64,000 nucleotides of DNA. It comes from Ptychodera flava. Its lineage: Eukaryota > Hemichordata > Enteropneusta > Ptychoderidae. The notes beneath the pieces were generated by a model. The model saw only the letters and a list, made by a program, of their open reading frames with translations, ran no database searches and had not been told where the DNA came from. The DNA lies in contig NC_091944.1 of assembly GCF_041260155.1 (NCBI RefSeq), forward strand, positions 12,651,272 to 12,715,271. The letters run 5' to 3'. Both the position numbers and the translations under genes were made by a program. Numbering within the stretch: position 1 is the stretch's first letter; each line of letters begins with the position of its first letter. Positions 1 to 11,340 of this stretch are shown in pieces.

Positions 1-45
1 AAGTTTGAGAGTTCGAATATCTGTCCTGGAGGCGCCTTTTACTGT
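1..45 (+). repeat. Terminal fragment of TTAA repeat family A
   Basis: The first 45 bases match the right-hand end of the ~355-bp repeat at 9107-9463 (shared gagagt-cgaat-tctgtcc pattern followed by a gaggcgc-like block). It lies in the intron upstream of the first visible carotenoid oxygenase exon. Confidence 0.5.
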
Positions 46-79
46 ACTATAAACAGAAAACTTTACTCTTGTTTTGCAG

Positions 80-1661
80 AAAGGATTGCGAACTAGAGTG
101 GAGAGGTTTGTTGTGAATACATCAGACTGGTCCTTGACAGAAAGGAAAGAACTATTTCCAAAACGTGACCATGACTTGGTGGAATTTTCAACTATCAATT
201 ATCAAAGTCACAGCGGCAAACCTTACAAGTATGCCTACATGATTGGATTGGATCCTGCGCCCAATGTCCTAATCAAGGTAAGGTCGGAGAATGATAATGC
301 AACTTGACATAAAACTGTACAATGTCGTTTTCTATGATATCTAGAACGATACGTTTGCTCTAAAGAAATGTATTTTCACACAATAAGCGACGTTTTGGTT
401 GACCAGACATCTACTTATTCTTTGAAGTATACGAAATTTTCTTACAGGAATTATATTTGATACTATCCCCGGGTTTTCATTCTCTCACAGTTGATCATTA
501 ACTGCGAATAACTATTTCTACATCGTTGGTCATTTTCTCTCCAAACGAATTCAAAAACAGAAATTTCTAAGTTTTAAATAGGATTCTTTATCGTCACTCA
601 CATCGTAGACAGCAGAAGCGAGATCACACTAAAAGCATGCGGGGATTACGAAATGCGAAGTCCGACAGCAACGCAAGTGAAGGCGTAGACAAATATAAGA
701 AGCTCACGCATGCGCACTCATCGAAAAATGTTCTCAAACATGCACTGGTACCCGTTACATGCATTCTGTTACGCTTTATAGCTGAATGTTGACACCGGAG
801 AGGCGAACTACTGGGGTCCATACGATGACCTGATACCAGGAGAGCCCATCTTTGTCGAGAAACCTGGCTCCAGTGCCGAGGATGATGGAGTGATTCTTGC
901 AAATGTTCTTGATACCAACACTGGAAAGGGTATGTATTTTGACGTCATAGCTATGGCAGCTTTTCGCACATTTTCGGCGACCAGGTGCTTTTTCAAGTGC
1001 CCCAGGATACCGATGTTGTCGCCAGGTGTCCATTGTGTGCGTTTGTGTGTCTGTTTGTGTAACATGTCCTTGTGCACTGAGGAAATTTTTGTCAAGTTTC
1101 ATTATATAAAGAGCTTATGTGTGCCACATTTTACTATGATGATGATAGGATACGCATCAGGTATGTAGAAATTGAGTTGTCGTCGTATTCCTTTATAAGT
1201 ACAAAAGAACTGTAAATAGCCAAACGGGGTTTTCGGATCAACATTTGCATGAATTTGTGTTTATTCATTAAATGCCTAGGCTATTTAATCAGAAGAAACA
1301 TGATACAAGCGCAGGAAAATACGTATTGATATGGTTCGGAAATGAATTAACTTACAGGAAAGGAAAATTTCTCGAAAGAATCAAAGGTTACATTTCTTCC
1401 GTTGGTTTGTTTATTATTTTGCTTGCATATTCATTCACTCGTTTTCCCGTTGATTCGTTCACAGGAATGGTCGTCGTGCTGGACGGCAAATCATTCGCAG
1501 AGCTAGGGCGAGCGATATCGCCCGAGCTCATGCCCTTTGGATTTCACAGCAAATTCATCGAAAAGGCATTCGATGAAGGCACGGTAACTTTGTCAAGACA
1601 TACTACATGCGTCGTGTTCGTATTCCTGTGTGTCGCCATTTTAGTTTTCATGAAACGGTGA
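80..1661 (+). CDS. Carotenoid cleavage oxygenase (BCO/RPE65 family), 3' portion
   Basis: Three exons of a gene that begins before the window: 80-277, 782-929 and 1465-1661, each flanked by AG/GT (the donor after 277 is gtaagg, the one after 929 is gtatgt). The product belongs to the non-haem iron carotenoid oxygenases, which cleave carotenoids or act on retinoids. Seen in order: INYQSHSGKPYKYAY, a family signature; EPIFV followed by EDDGVIL, also diagnostic; then VVVLDGKSF and GFHSKF. The His of GFHSKF is the position of the fourth iron ligand; the family usually has FHG, here FHS. Reading on, the last exon encodes about 30 residues beyond the usual end, including a hydrophobic run (CVVFVFLCVAILVF) and then MKR and stop. 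A potential donor (gtaact) just after the GFHSKF block could instead splice to an unseen exon. BCO1, BCO2 and an invertebrate-specific branch cannot be told apart from this part. Confidence 0.85.
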
Positions 1662-1828
1662 GAGATATTGCCGATCATACTTTGCCAATGCAGCTCATAA
1701 GGTTCTCGACAGTGTGAAAAGCGCCCTCTATCTGTGCAAGACAAGCAAAAACACCGCTATTTACTTTATTGAAACTCAAGCTTGATGCTTTTATTTCTTC
1801 GTCTTACTTGGGAATTCGACAAAGCATT

Positions 1829-1834
1829 AATAAA
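1829..1834 (+). terminator. Candidate poly(A) signal of the carotenoid oxygenase gene
   Basis: AATAAA about 170 bp after the stop codon at 1659-1661. Another AATAAA lies further on, near 1943. The assignment rests on position only. Confidence 0.35.
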
Positions 1835-2465
1835 TTGACATGTCAACTGAAAGATAAAGGAGCAAAAGGCATAGATTGAGTTGTCTGCCTACAAAACCGA
1901 CATACGATACATCGATTCCTCGAAGCAGTCAGATAGTTTTAGAATAAACCTTACTTCGACGCGCTGGTTACCTGTGGTGGAATACTGGAATTAACCATCT
2001 CAGCCTTTTCAAAAACTGCCTGTTGCCACTCGGAGTAGCGTTTTGGTCCACATCTGTTAGTGTTTGCTCGTTGATATTTGCCCGGTTTAAATACAGTAAA
2101 AGCAAGATAAGTAATAAAATATATGCATATATAATTAATTTAATTATATTTTATGCATTATATAATTTATATTTGCATATGCAGTAGAATTGCAGAAAGT
2201 GTTCTCTCGTTGAAAGGTATTCTACAGTTGTTGTATAAAAATAAACACAGTCCCTTTACCACTATTTCTGATTTAGTTATGTAGCGATGTTACTGCCTTT
2301 GACACACTTTTGAAGAGGTTCACCGCATTAATATTTGTGCTGTGAAAGCTTTTCCTGGAGTTTATGTCTGAGGTACAGCTAGCCCTCATGTACTATAACG
2401 TACGAGTAGTTCCTAAACACAGAAATGTTCTTGCTTGAGATCTGTTATTCTTTTCAACGTTTCCA

Positions 2466-2806
2466 TCAACCAGTCTTCAGCTGGGCTTGTTTTTGTTCCT
2501 CGGAGGCGTCGTTGAGTGCTTTGACCATGATGGGTTTCATAACTCCCCATGCTTTGGTCCAGGCTTCCTTAGCATATTCTGAGTAACTGTTGCCGCTTTT
2601 AGTCTCAATAAGCCACAATACTATTCCTCCAAGCTCCTGGTGTCAGAAACGGATATAATTAAACACTGTCTCGTCTTAGGAGTTTTATAAAATATTCATG
2701 TCTTTGTCTGCCTGTTTATCTGTCTGTCTGTGTCTGTCTGTCTGTCTGTCTATCCATTCGGAAGGGAAGTAAGGATGTGTATTTATGTAACGTAACAGTT
2801 TACATG

Positions 2807-2844
<38 letters not shown>

Positions 2845-4782
2845 GTGTATGTCTGTCTGTTTATGCATTTATGTATACATGTATATGTATGTACCTGTCT
2901 TGGTACGTACGTGTATATGCATGTATGTGGCATTTTAGAATGATAAATTACTATAATGTCTACACACTAACAGTTACGTGACGTTAGAGATGGTGATATA
3001 TGATCAGAAAATCTTAGAAGCATGTATGGCTTATCCAAAAAATACATAAATCTTCGGAAGCTCAGAAGACCTTCTCCCAATGTTTACCTTCAAGTAAGCG
3101 GGACTCAAAGTTCTAGTGGAAACGACTCTATAAATAAACGGCATAATGTCGACAGTGTTTCATTATCTTCATCATATTGCTATAATATAAAATTAACTTC
3201 CATGATACTCACGTTGAAGTTTTCCTCTTTGACCTTGTGTTTGGCGTGCGAAATTCCGATGTCGACCAGCAGTTGGACAAGAACTTCAGCGTCATCCAAA
3301 TTTTCGACGAGAGAGTTGAAGGACGCCATCACGCGGAGACCATGGGCCTTCAGCCTTGGATGTTTGGCAAGCTCTTCCAAGTCGTTGATCCCTTCAAGAT
3401 TCTTAAACAGCTTCTTGTAATCGGGATGTACTTCAAATAACCTGAAATTAACGTGACCGGCATCTGTAAATGCGTTTAGGTTAATGCCCCCACCATGCAC
3501 AATGGATCGAACCTTAGCCAGGAAAACAAAAATTGAAGTTGGTCTCCTGTCCTAATTTGCTAGAGACGCATATATTTATTTAAATATTTATTTATTTATT
3601 ATTTATTTAAGCTATAAATAAACTACTGACACAAAAACAACTGGACAGGAACATGCTTTCAAGCATGATGATGATAATTTCACTTTTTAGCTCCCATATA
3701 AGCATATGTATATATGCAAATGGAAGGTATTCTTGTAAGGTGGAAAATGGCCGTCTGTGTGTATGTATGTACGTTAGTCAATCAGCATCAAAAACACAAA
3801 AACCGCAAAATCCACCGTCTGCATATTTGGTACTTGGAGGCATCCTTGGTTGGAGATGTAAATATGTTCGAATCAAGATGTTTGTCTCAAAAATATGCAA
3901 ATGAGGTACAAATTTGTAAAGATGCTGCAACTCAGGAACCTGTGGGCAGAATGTGTTGATATGTGTTGCGGTGTAAATGTGTGATCTAAGGAACATGCAT
4001 AGATGTTTCCTGCTGTGCGTACTAGCGCTCTGTCTCTTTTGTAATATTTCGGAGTTGTTTACCCACATGTCCAGCGGCGAGTCTCGATTGACATGTTGTG
4101 CATTAGAAATAACCTGTTTTCTTGTTTTGTCCAATGGCGAGCAAAACAAGGCGATGGCCCGGGATTGTATTTATCGTCTTCCAGTGTTCACATCCTGGTG
4201 TAGGTTTACGAGCAGCTACCTTTCTAAATGCGTCGATAATTCTGTCGTCCAACTTACTAATGGACGATGGCTTGTTTTACGAGGAAGGTTTGTGTTAGCT
4301 TTGAAGTTTGATCCGGGGAAACAACTAGTCTGCCCGCCTGGAAATCTTATGCAACCGTCTCTTTAACCTGTGTTTGCTGGCCCCAAAATGTCCAACAGCG
4401 ACTTTTTCAATGACTGGGCTCCGTACCGCTTGTAGTTTTGACACGTAAAATTACAGTTGACCGTGTTAGGGAAGGTTGTCGCCAGTCGAGACGAGGGCTG
4501 TTTTTATGTCTGGCAATAACACAGACCATAATAGATGACGTAAAATGCCTTCAGGGTGATAGACTGAATGAAACTTCGCGTACTCTCCCTTTCGTTGAAT
4601 TTGATAGAACAACATGTATAAACTTACTTTAGGAAGAACGCCGCACCATTCTCCCGTTTATTCGCGTAAATCACGCTCCAGGTGTCTCTCAGCGCTTTCT
4701 TTTCATTTGGTGTCAGTGTGGTGTTAGGATCCGGAACATCGCCATCTGACGACCACGTGAAGTAGCTCCACATTGAACCCAT
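2466..4782 (-). CDS. Globin A (intracellular globin, three exons)
   Basis: Exons 4628-4782, 3213-3441 and 2466-2636 join in frame to a 184-residue globin. Introns fall in phase 2 after the B helix and in phase 0 in the G helix, the two classic globin intron sites (B12.2 and G7.0). Haem-pocket residues are visible: CD1 Phe in KLFKNL (F64), distal His in KAHG (H85), and the proximal His in ISHAKH (H117 or H120). Relative to globin B in the same window it has about 11 extra N-terminal and 14 extra C-terminal residues. The start MGSMWSY was chosen because it gives an open frame after an apparent acceptor at about 4806; it also fits the N-myristoylation pattern (Gly2, Ser6). It reversibly binds O2 or NO in haem globins of this type; the precise role is unknown. 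It is not obviously a neuroglobin, cytoglobin or globin X. Confidence 0.88.
2701..2845. repeat. (TGTC)n microsatellite in two blocks
   Basis: Two tracts of the tetramer CTGT/TGTC (about 2718-2750 and 2803-2842) lie just beyond the third exon of globin A, inside its intron 2. The open frame read through it on the minus strand is repeat-generated. Confidence 0.9.
3571..3610. repeat. (ATTT)n microsatellite
   Basis: A run of TTTA/ATTT units in intron 1 of globin A. Confidence 0.8.
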
Positions 4783-5879
4783 GTTGAACTTCGTCTGTAT
4801 GTATCTACAGAGAACAGTGAAGAGGAAGAAGAATAAAAAATATCCGAGCCTCCGCTGATGATGTTACTATGTACGTGCATCAGTACAATTTTTTTCGTGT
4901 GACGCAGTTGTTAATTTGCATGTTACGGAAAGTCTTTGTCCACAGCGCCTTTGCTGGCATGACAGGTCAAGTCAAAGAACTTAAAAATACAAAAGCAGTG
5001 ACCTCCACACATAGATTGCAAGTTGACTGTTAGAGTTTTATAGATCGCTACGTGCGTACTTTAGAGTTTGATGATTTATTTTTCAGATTCTTCATTTTTT
5101 CGTCTGATTCTCATCAGCTTTGCGGTTCAGTTGTACACATACAGAGTTCGACTGTTATGCCGTGGTTCACCATCTGGCCCCACGTGTGTGTTAGAAGTGT
5201 TCGGCGCATCTAATTGCCGAAAGGCTCCCGAGGCACAAGTAGACTTGTTTGCACCTACCTGAGCACACAGCGCCGCGATGGGGATGTCTGTAATTGAGTT
5301 TAATTTTAGGTAATTCACAGATTATGGAGCTTTGCCAGAATACTTTATTGAAAAATCCATCGGTTTTAACTCATGATGCGTTTTCCAGAACTTTGTTCCT
5401 GTTTATACAGTCTTGTTTTTCCACTGCCTAATCATATCGAAATACCAGTGAATTCTTGCTCGACGTAGTTTGTCAACGGCAACGTTTGATCAGCACACAG
5501 TTTGAACCCAACTTTTAACTATTTGGCAAATTGAATGGAGACTGGCGTCCCTTTTATCCTCCGGATTCCAAATGATAGGCAAGCGACGCGATAACGTTAG
5601 TTACGGAGGAAGAAAAAAGCTCAACAGGACTGTCGGTATGTCTGTTACATCGAATAACAACAAGAGCGAGAAATACATGTTTCTGTGTCTGTTGTTTCTT
5701 TGTCTGTGTGTCACTCCGTGTAAACAGAATCGAACGTTGGTATCAAATGAGCAGAGCAACGTTCAAACGTGAAATTGACGAGCGATAGGCTTTTGTACTA
5801 TACTGAGTATATTGGTAGTTTCAGTGGCTTGACCACTACAGGTCTTGCATGATTATGGCAGAACGCGACATGAAATTGA

Positions 5880-6135
5880 AAGTTTTTAAACTTTTACTCA
5901 AACTCTCTTCGAGGAAACTTTATATTATATGTCTTTAAACCATTCTCTTTCAAAAATAAAGGCAAAGTGGAGATCACCGTGCAAGGTTTTGGTGCTAGTT
6001 GAGTAAACTGCCGATACTTTATGGATATTTGAGAAGTCTGCCATGCCCATGTTAACGCGATTGGAAAATTAAATGTTCGATGCGCAACCAACATGAATAC
6101 ATCTTTCTCAGCGGCAGAAACTCTAAACTCAGATA
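5880..6135 (-). repeat. Partial copy of TTAA repeat family A
   Basis: The segment aligns by eye in the same direction with 9125-9330: the ctcttc-gagg block, the ccattctctttcaaaa block, and the gatcaccgtgcaa-ttttggt block. Its outer ends are lost, and no TTAA is seen at either side. Confidence 0.5.
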
Positions 6136-6699
6136 TCTGAACTTTGCTTGCAAGTTGAGTCCTTTGAATGTATAGAGCTAAAATCAACAGGCTTACGTGG
6201 CTCTAAGGCGAAATTGCCTTCCACTCAAAACCTGGTAAAATGCTATCATGTCTTTTTAACGATCCAGACGCGTCGACAGCTTTGGTTGGTATGCAATTTT
6301 TTCATATTTCTAATAATGAAGTTTGTCATAAGACATTCTATACATCACTTAACATCGAGCCAATCAGCATTTGACTATTGCCGTTTGGAAAACAAGTAAT
6401 GACTTTTACAGCCGTGGCCTCTGTGCGTCATTGCACTCATTTGCAGAGAATCGCCCAAAGCCTTCACGAGAGCACACATGCTTCAACCGGATATTTGTTG
6501 ACAGTTTGTTTTGCACAGACAAGTAATCAATTTATCTTACGACATGTGTTCTCTCTATACAAAGTCAGATTGACGCAAACAGGCATGAGAAAGGGAGAGA
6601 GAGAGCAACAGTGCGTACTGAAAAGGGTACATTGACCCAAAAGGGTACATTGACCGGCAGAGACCGGAGTAGGCCTAGAGTAAGGTCACAAGTTGCAAC

Positions 6700-7056
6700 T
6701 TTAGAATGATCTTCGGGAACAGATATTTGGACTCCAATTTTTTTAAATACTTTTCTGATCTACCGCTTGTTAGGCATTTTAAAGCTCTAAGTGTAACAAA
6801 TATTTTCACTGTCTTAGTTTTTTCAAAAATCCAAATTTAATTTTTCCCAATAGAGTTAACACAGGAATGGCGGCCATTTTGTATTCCAATATCGGTAAAT
6901 GTTAAGGTTAGCTAACTTGTTTCTGTGGTACTAAACTTTGCATGGTGACCCCTGATTTTTATATTTAAATTTGGTAAGAGAATGGTTGAAAGTTTCCTTT
7001 ATGAAAATTTGAGAAAAAGTTTAAGTCCTTCACTTTTGAGGGTCGTACTACCTTAA
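6700..7056 (-). mobile_element. TTAA repeat family A, inverted copy (MITE)
   Basis: Reverse-complement of the repeat at 9107-9463 over its full length, with shared landmarks such as gcaaaatttggt and atggcggccatt. The right end reads gtactaccTTAA at 7053-7056; the left end has lost a few bases (TTAG instead of TTAAGGTAG). It contains no transposase and is therefore non-autonomous. Confidence 0.75.
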
Positions 7057-7677
7057 CCTTTCTACCGCTGTCATGGCATATAACTATGCGTATAGTATAG
7101 AGTTAGGAAACAACATCGCCACCACCATTTCTATCAAACTCTTGGCAAAACTTGGCCACCTCACCTTGTTACTTACGACGTGCTATTGAATAAAAAATAT
7201 CGATTCATGGAGAATCAATGTATAGCACGTAAAAAGAATATTCTAGATTAAAACAAGCGTTGTTCGCGATAAGATATTGCGCGCTTGTACGATCGGTGAT
7301 CTATCCATATGGAATAGAGTAATCTGGATGTTTGAGTATAGCACCATGCACCAGTGTCCATGCTTTCCAACATACACAGACAATGTCGGTGACCATTCTT
7401 TCCATATGTACACACGCAGCGCCGGTGTCCATTCATTCCTTTATACACACACCGCCCGAGTCTATTCTGTCTGTGTGTACAGTAAAGAAAGAACACGGCA
7501 CTGTACTCAATCTTCGTGGCATCTCAAAGCGTCAGAAGCTCTATAATTGCTATTTTCTTTTACAACTATTTCGAAGGTCAACAGTAGAAATGGAGCAGCA
7601 AAAAGAAAATACTTGTTTTCGATTTTCAATTTTATTACCCAATAACAACATAAACGACTCGGACAAAAAGAACAACA

Positions 7678-7889
7678 TTAACCATTTTTTCCCATCTAAA
7701 TTTTAGTGCAACATTTTAACAATTTTTTTCGAATTTTTCTGTAATTTGTTTGACTATTTTGGACCAAACGGACGTCACATTTCATTCGCTACGGGTTTTC
7801 ATCAAAATTTTGGCAGAAATCTGAAAAAAATTGACTAGGGTACACTTTATGAATGTGACAAAAGTTTACTTTGGCGCTCAAAGGGTTAA
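7678..7889 (-). mobile_element. TTAA repeat family C copy (MITE)
   Basis: Ends at TTAA 7678-7681 and TTAA 7886-7889. The right end is gcgctcaaaggg before TTAA, the family hallmark; the left terminal repeat is partly deleted. The interior (tagtgcaacatttta, ttttggac, caaaattttggca) matches the copies at 26327-26549 and 42684-42905. Confidence 0.75.
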
Positions 7890-9106
7890 ACACCAAGATT
7901 ATTATGTTCTCTGCGATCTATCGTACATCTTCTTGCAGATTTTGTTGACTAGAAAGCTTGTTTTAAAGCAGTCACGTAATTTAAAGCAAAAAACTGGGTT
8001 CTGTTACTTTAGGTGGACTGATAAACCAGTGTTTATGTGTCGGAATAGAAGAGCACTTCAGAGCATTCTGCCTGAATACCCGGCAAAACAGCAAATCCGT
8101 GCAGTTGCAACCCTTTAAGGTGGAAAAACGCTCTGAAGGGACAGACAAAGTCCCGATTCAGGAATGACCTTCACCACGTCCCATTTTGACATATGATTTA
8201 CAGATTGAGCATTCGTATGTATCGGGGACGGAAATCCATCAAATTCACCCCCCCCTTCCAATCTTTGAGATCACTCTTCACGCACTTCTGATGTTAAAAA
8301 CATAAGGCGGTCCCTGCCCCCAACTGAGTGCGTCAAAAGGCATCTGAATACGTCTACAGCCTCAATATGAATTTCTTTACGCGTTTTAAGAATTATCATA
8401 GGTGATATAATCGCTGATTTTGAAGCTTGTGAGAGAGTACTATAATTTTCCTTTTTTGAGTCTGGATAAAGTAATTGATGGTGTACTCTGCATTTCATTC
8501 AGCTGTCCGAGATGAATTATGGGAAACTTGGGCCTTTTGAAAGTTCTGATGAGCAAGCACTAAGTCAATGGACAGCGGCAAGGTAAAGGGCCCGTAAACA
8601 GCAAATCAATAAAGCTGACGCATTCAGTCGTTTCCCATTGAACTGTGTCGGCTCATCTCTTCGCTCTGAGAATTTGACCTCTTCGAACACAAATCTGTCA
8701 CACTTTCAACTTTGAATGCACTATAAATGTAAGGTTATTGGCTTCTGACAGACTTCTCCGATGACTGATCTAATGAACCAATGACCCACATCGCCATCTA
8801 ACGCCCATATACGTGCTGGGGACTTTCCCAATATAAAACTGCTGTCAACGACGGTTCTGTGCCGTTTGCATCATGCTTTGCGTAAGTGGCGAAGCAATCA
8901 AACGAACGAATGCATGACTCTCCGTGCACACACTAGTCGTGTCGCAGTTTTATCGTAGGTGGCGCTGGGTAGTACACGAATGGAGAATCGATCAGATATC
9001 GATGGATTTGCACGACCGAGGAACATGATCGTACCGGAAATCATGGAAAAATATATATCTAATAAAATGCAGAATTCGTGGAAATAGCAGGATAATACCA
9101 CCAACA

Positions 9107-9463
9107 TTAAGGTAGTATGCACCTCGAAAGTGAAAGACTTAAACTCTTGCTCTAACTTTCCTCAAGGAATCTTTCAATCATTCTCTTTCAAAATCAAGAA
9201 TAAAAATAGGGGGTCACCGTGCAAATTTTGGTACTAGAGAACAAATTACACAAGATTTACCGATATTAGAAATTCAAAATGGCCGCCATCCCTGTGTTAA
9301 CTCTATGGAGAAAAAATAAAATTTTCGAATTTCGAAAACTAAGCCGGTGAAAAGTTTCCTTTCACCAAGAGCTTTAAAATGAACCCGCACATGTGGTATA
9401 TCAGAAGAGAATTGTAAAAGTTGAGAGTCCGAATGTCTGTCCCCGAGGTGCGTTCTACCTTAA
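9107..9463 (+). mobile_element. TTAA repeat family A, reference copy (MITE)
   Basis: The element sits between TTAA (9107-9110) and TTAA (9460-9463). Inside these, the left end GGTAGTATGCACCTCG is the imperfect inverse of the right end CGAGGTGCGTTCTACC, so terminal inverted repeats of 16 bp with two mismatches. Length is about 355 bp, with no coding capacity. TTAA duplication is known for piggyBac and Kolobok transposons; the autonomous partner is not seen. Confidence 0.82.
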
Positions 9464-10644
9464 ATGGCTAGAACTAGTAACTTTTGATCTTTCTCTCAGT
9501 ATTTTTGTTCTAAATATAAAGTGCAGTTTCTTGTTCGACTTCCCAGCATATTTATAGATACATGAAGTTGAGCTTGTCAACTCGGCTTACACATGAGTAA
9601 ACCGCATCAATTTTTTTACAAGTGAATTCTGGTCTGGATCAGGATTCAAATGTAAATAAAAACAATGCATTTACACATAGAGACACTGTGTTGACAAGCT
9701 AAATAGTCATTGTTTGAACATGCTCTCGATTCCAATTTCTGGGAAGCAGCAATATTCGATTCATCAACCAGAAAGTCGCGCAGCCGCAAAGGGGGCGACC
9801 CCTTCCCTTTAACCCCCGCATTGAAGTAAGGCCATATGTCGAAATTGACAAAGATTAATTTGATCGTGGAGGTAAAACAAAGATTTGATCAACCTTTGGT
9901 CATGACAAAATTATATAGATGAATATGTGCGTTGCGTGTCATGCAAACTAGTGACTCGTTTACATATTTAACGAATGATTTCAATCTAGCTGACCGTACC
10001 GATTTTGAACGGGTTTCAGAGTGGCATTATTTGAGGTGAGATTTAATTATGTTCAATGATCAGCCGGCGCCATGCCTGGCGTGGCCGCTAGAATTGTCCT
10101 GACTCAAAAACGATAGCAGTTTTCTCTAAATAGCTGTCTGAAATAATCTCCACATGACAAATCCCTGGCTTTGTCCTGTTAATTCTTTTTACCTCCAAAA
10201 TCTACCGGTAATGTTTCTCACGGATCTGTTAATTATCAACTCCGATTCATTGTTCTGGTGACCCGCTCCCTCTGTGACTTTAACGGCTCGTGGTTTCGGA
10301 CTGATATAACTCATTGTAATTCTATTGACGTAAAAGTTATGAAAACAGAGTCACACCAACTATCAAACTGACTGACTTGAATTTGACGAACTACAAAGAT
10401 ACATTGGTAATCCTTTCAGGAGATCGCGTCACGCTTGATGTAAGGTTTAAATATGCCGAAGAGTTGGTATGCAGTACATTCTATATCAAGCCATACACAG
10501 GAGGTCGGGGGACTGCGAACCATACATTGAAAACTTACTGTGGAATTTGACCAAAGTTCAGGTATTGTTGCAATAAAGCAATGTCATTGTTTACATCGAT
10601 ATTTGCACACTGTGTACGCTAAATCCTTATTTTACTAGTGATGT

Positions 10645-11340
10645 ACTCTTTCGTCATACCGTTCACACTGCTGTGAAGCGATACCAAGCGTTATACGTTC
10701 TGCTATGCAGTGATGCTAGGCATTAATACATTCTGCTGTGCAGCGATACCAAGCATTATACACACTGCTATGCAGTGATACCAAGCCACATACACTTTGC
10801 TGCGCAGTGCTGCCAAGCATGATACACTCTGATGTGCAGTGCTGCCAAGCATTATACAATCTGCTGTGCAGTTATGCTAAGCATATACACTTTGCTGCGC
10901 AGAGCTGCCGAGCATGACACACACTGCTGTGCAGTCAACGCCAAGCCACATACACTGTGATATGCAGTGCTGCCCGGCATTATACAATCTGCTGTGCTGT
11001 GATGCCGAGCATATTAAATACACCCTGTGCAGTTATGCCATGCAGTGTTCTCTCTGCTATGCAGCGATGCCCAGTATTATTGCCCTACACTCTGCTTTGC
11101 AGTAATGTTAAACATTATACACTCTGCTGTGGAGTGAGGCAAAGTATTATACACTGTGTTGTGCAGTGAGCCTGAGCATCATACACTGTGCTGTGCAGTG
11201 ATGCCAAACATCATACAAGGCATTATACACGCTGCTGCGTACACAGTGGTGCCAAGCCACATACACTGCTGTGCAGAAAGGCCATGCGGGCACTATACAT
11301 TCTGCTGTGCAGCGATGCCGAGCATTATGCTGTATGCAGG
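10645..11340. repeat. 32-bp minisatellite, about 20 diverged units
   Basis: Successive units have the approximate form ctgctgtgcagtgatgcc followed by aagcattatacact, with a period of 32 bp where no indel intervenes. The core CTGCTGTGCAG is itself an 11-bp imperfect hairpin (CTGC-tgt-GCAG). Units differ from one another at many sites, so the array is old. Three overlapping small open frames here are a by-product of the repeat. Confidence 0.9.

Noticed and set aside
1272-1464. Upstream extension of the last carotenoid oxygenase exon as a longer frame
   Set aside because: The family similarity begins exactly at the acceptor (cacag, 1460-1464), and joining there restores the K-G-M-V-V-V reading; the upstream part is intron.
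9571-9702. AGCTTGTCAAC / GTTGACAAGCT inverted pair
   Set aside because: Only 11 bp, with unlike flanks and nothing repeated elsewhere in the window.
10645-11340. Regular repeats that could suggest a CRISPR-like array
   Set aside because: Units are contiguous with no unique spacers, all positions diverge gradually, and the genome is eukaryotic; this is a minisatellite.
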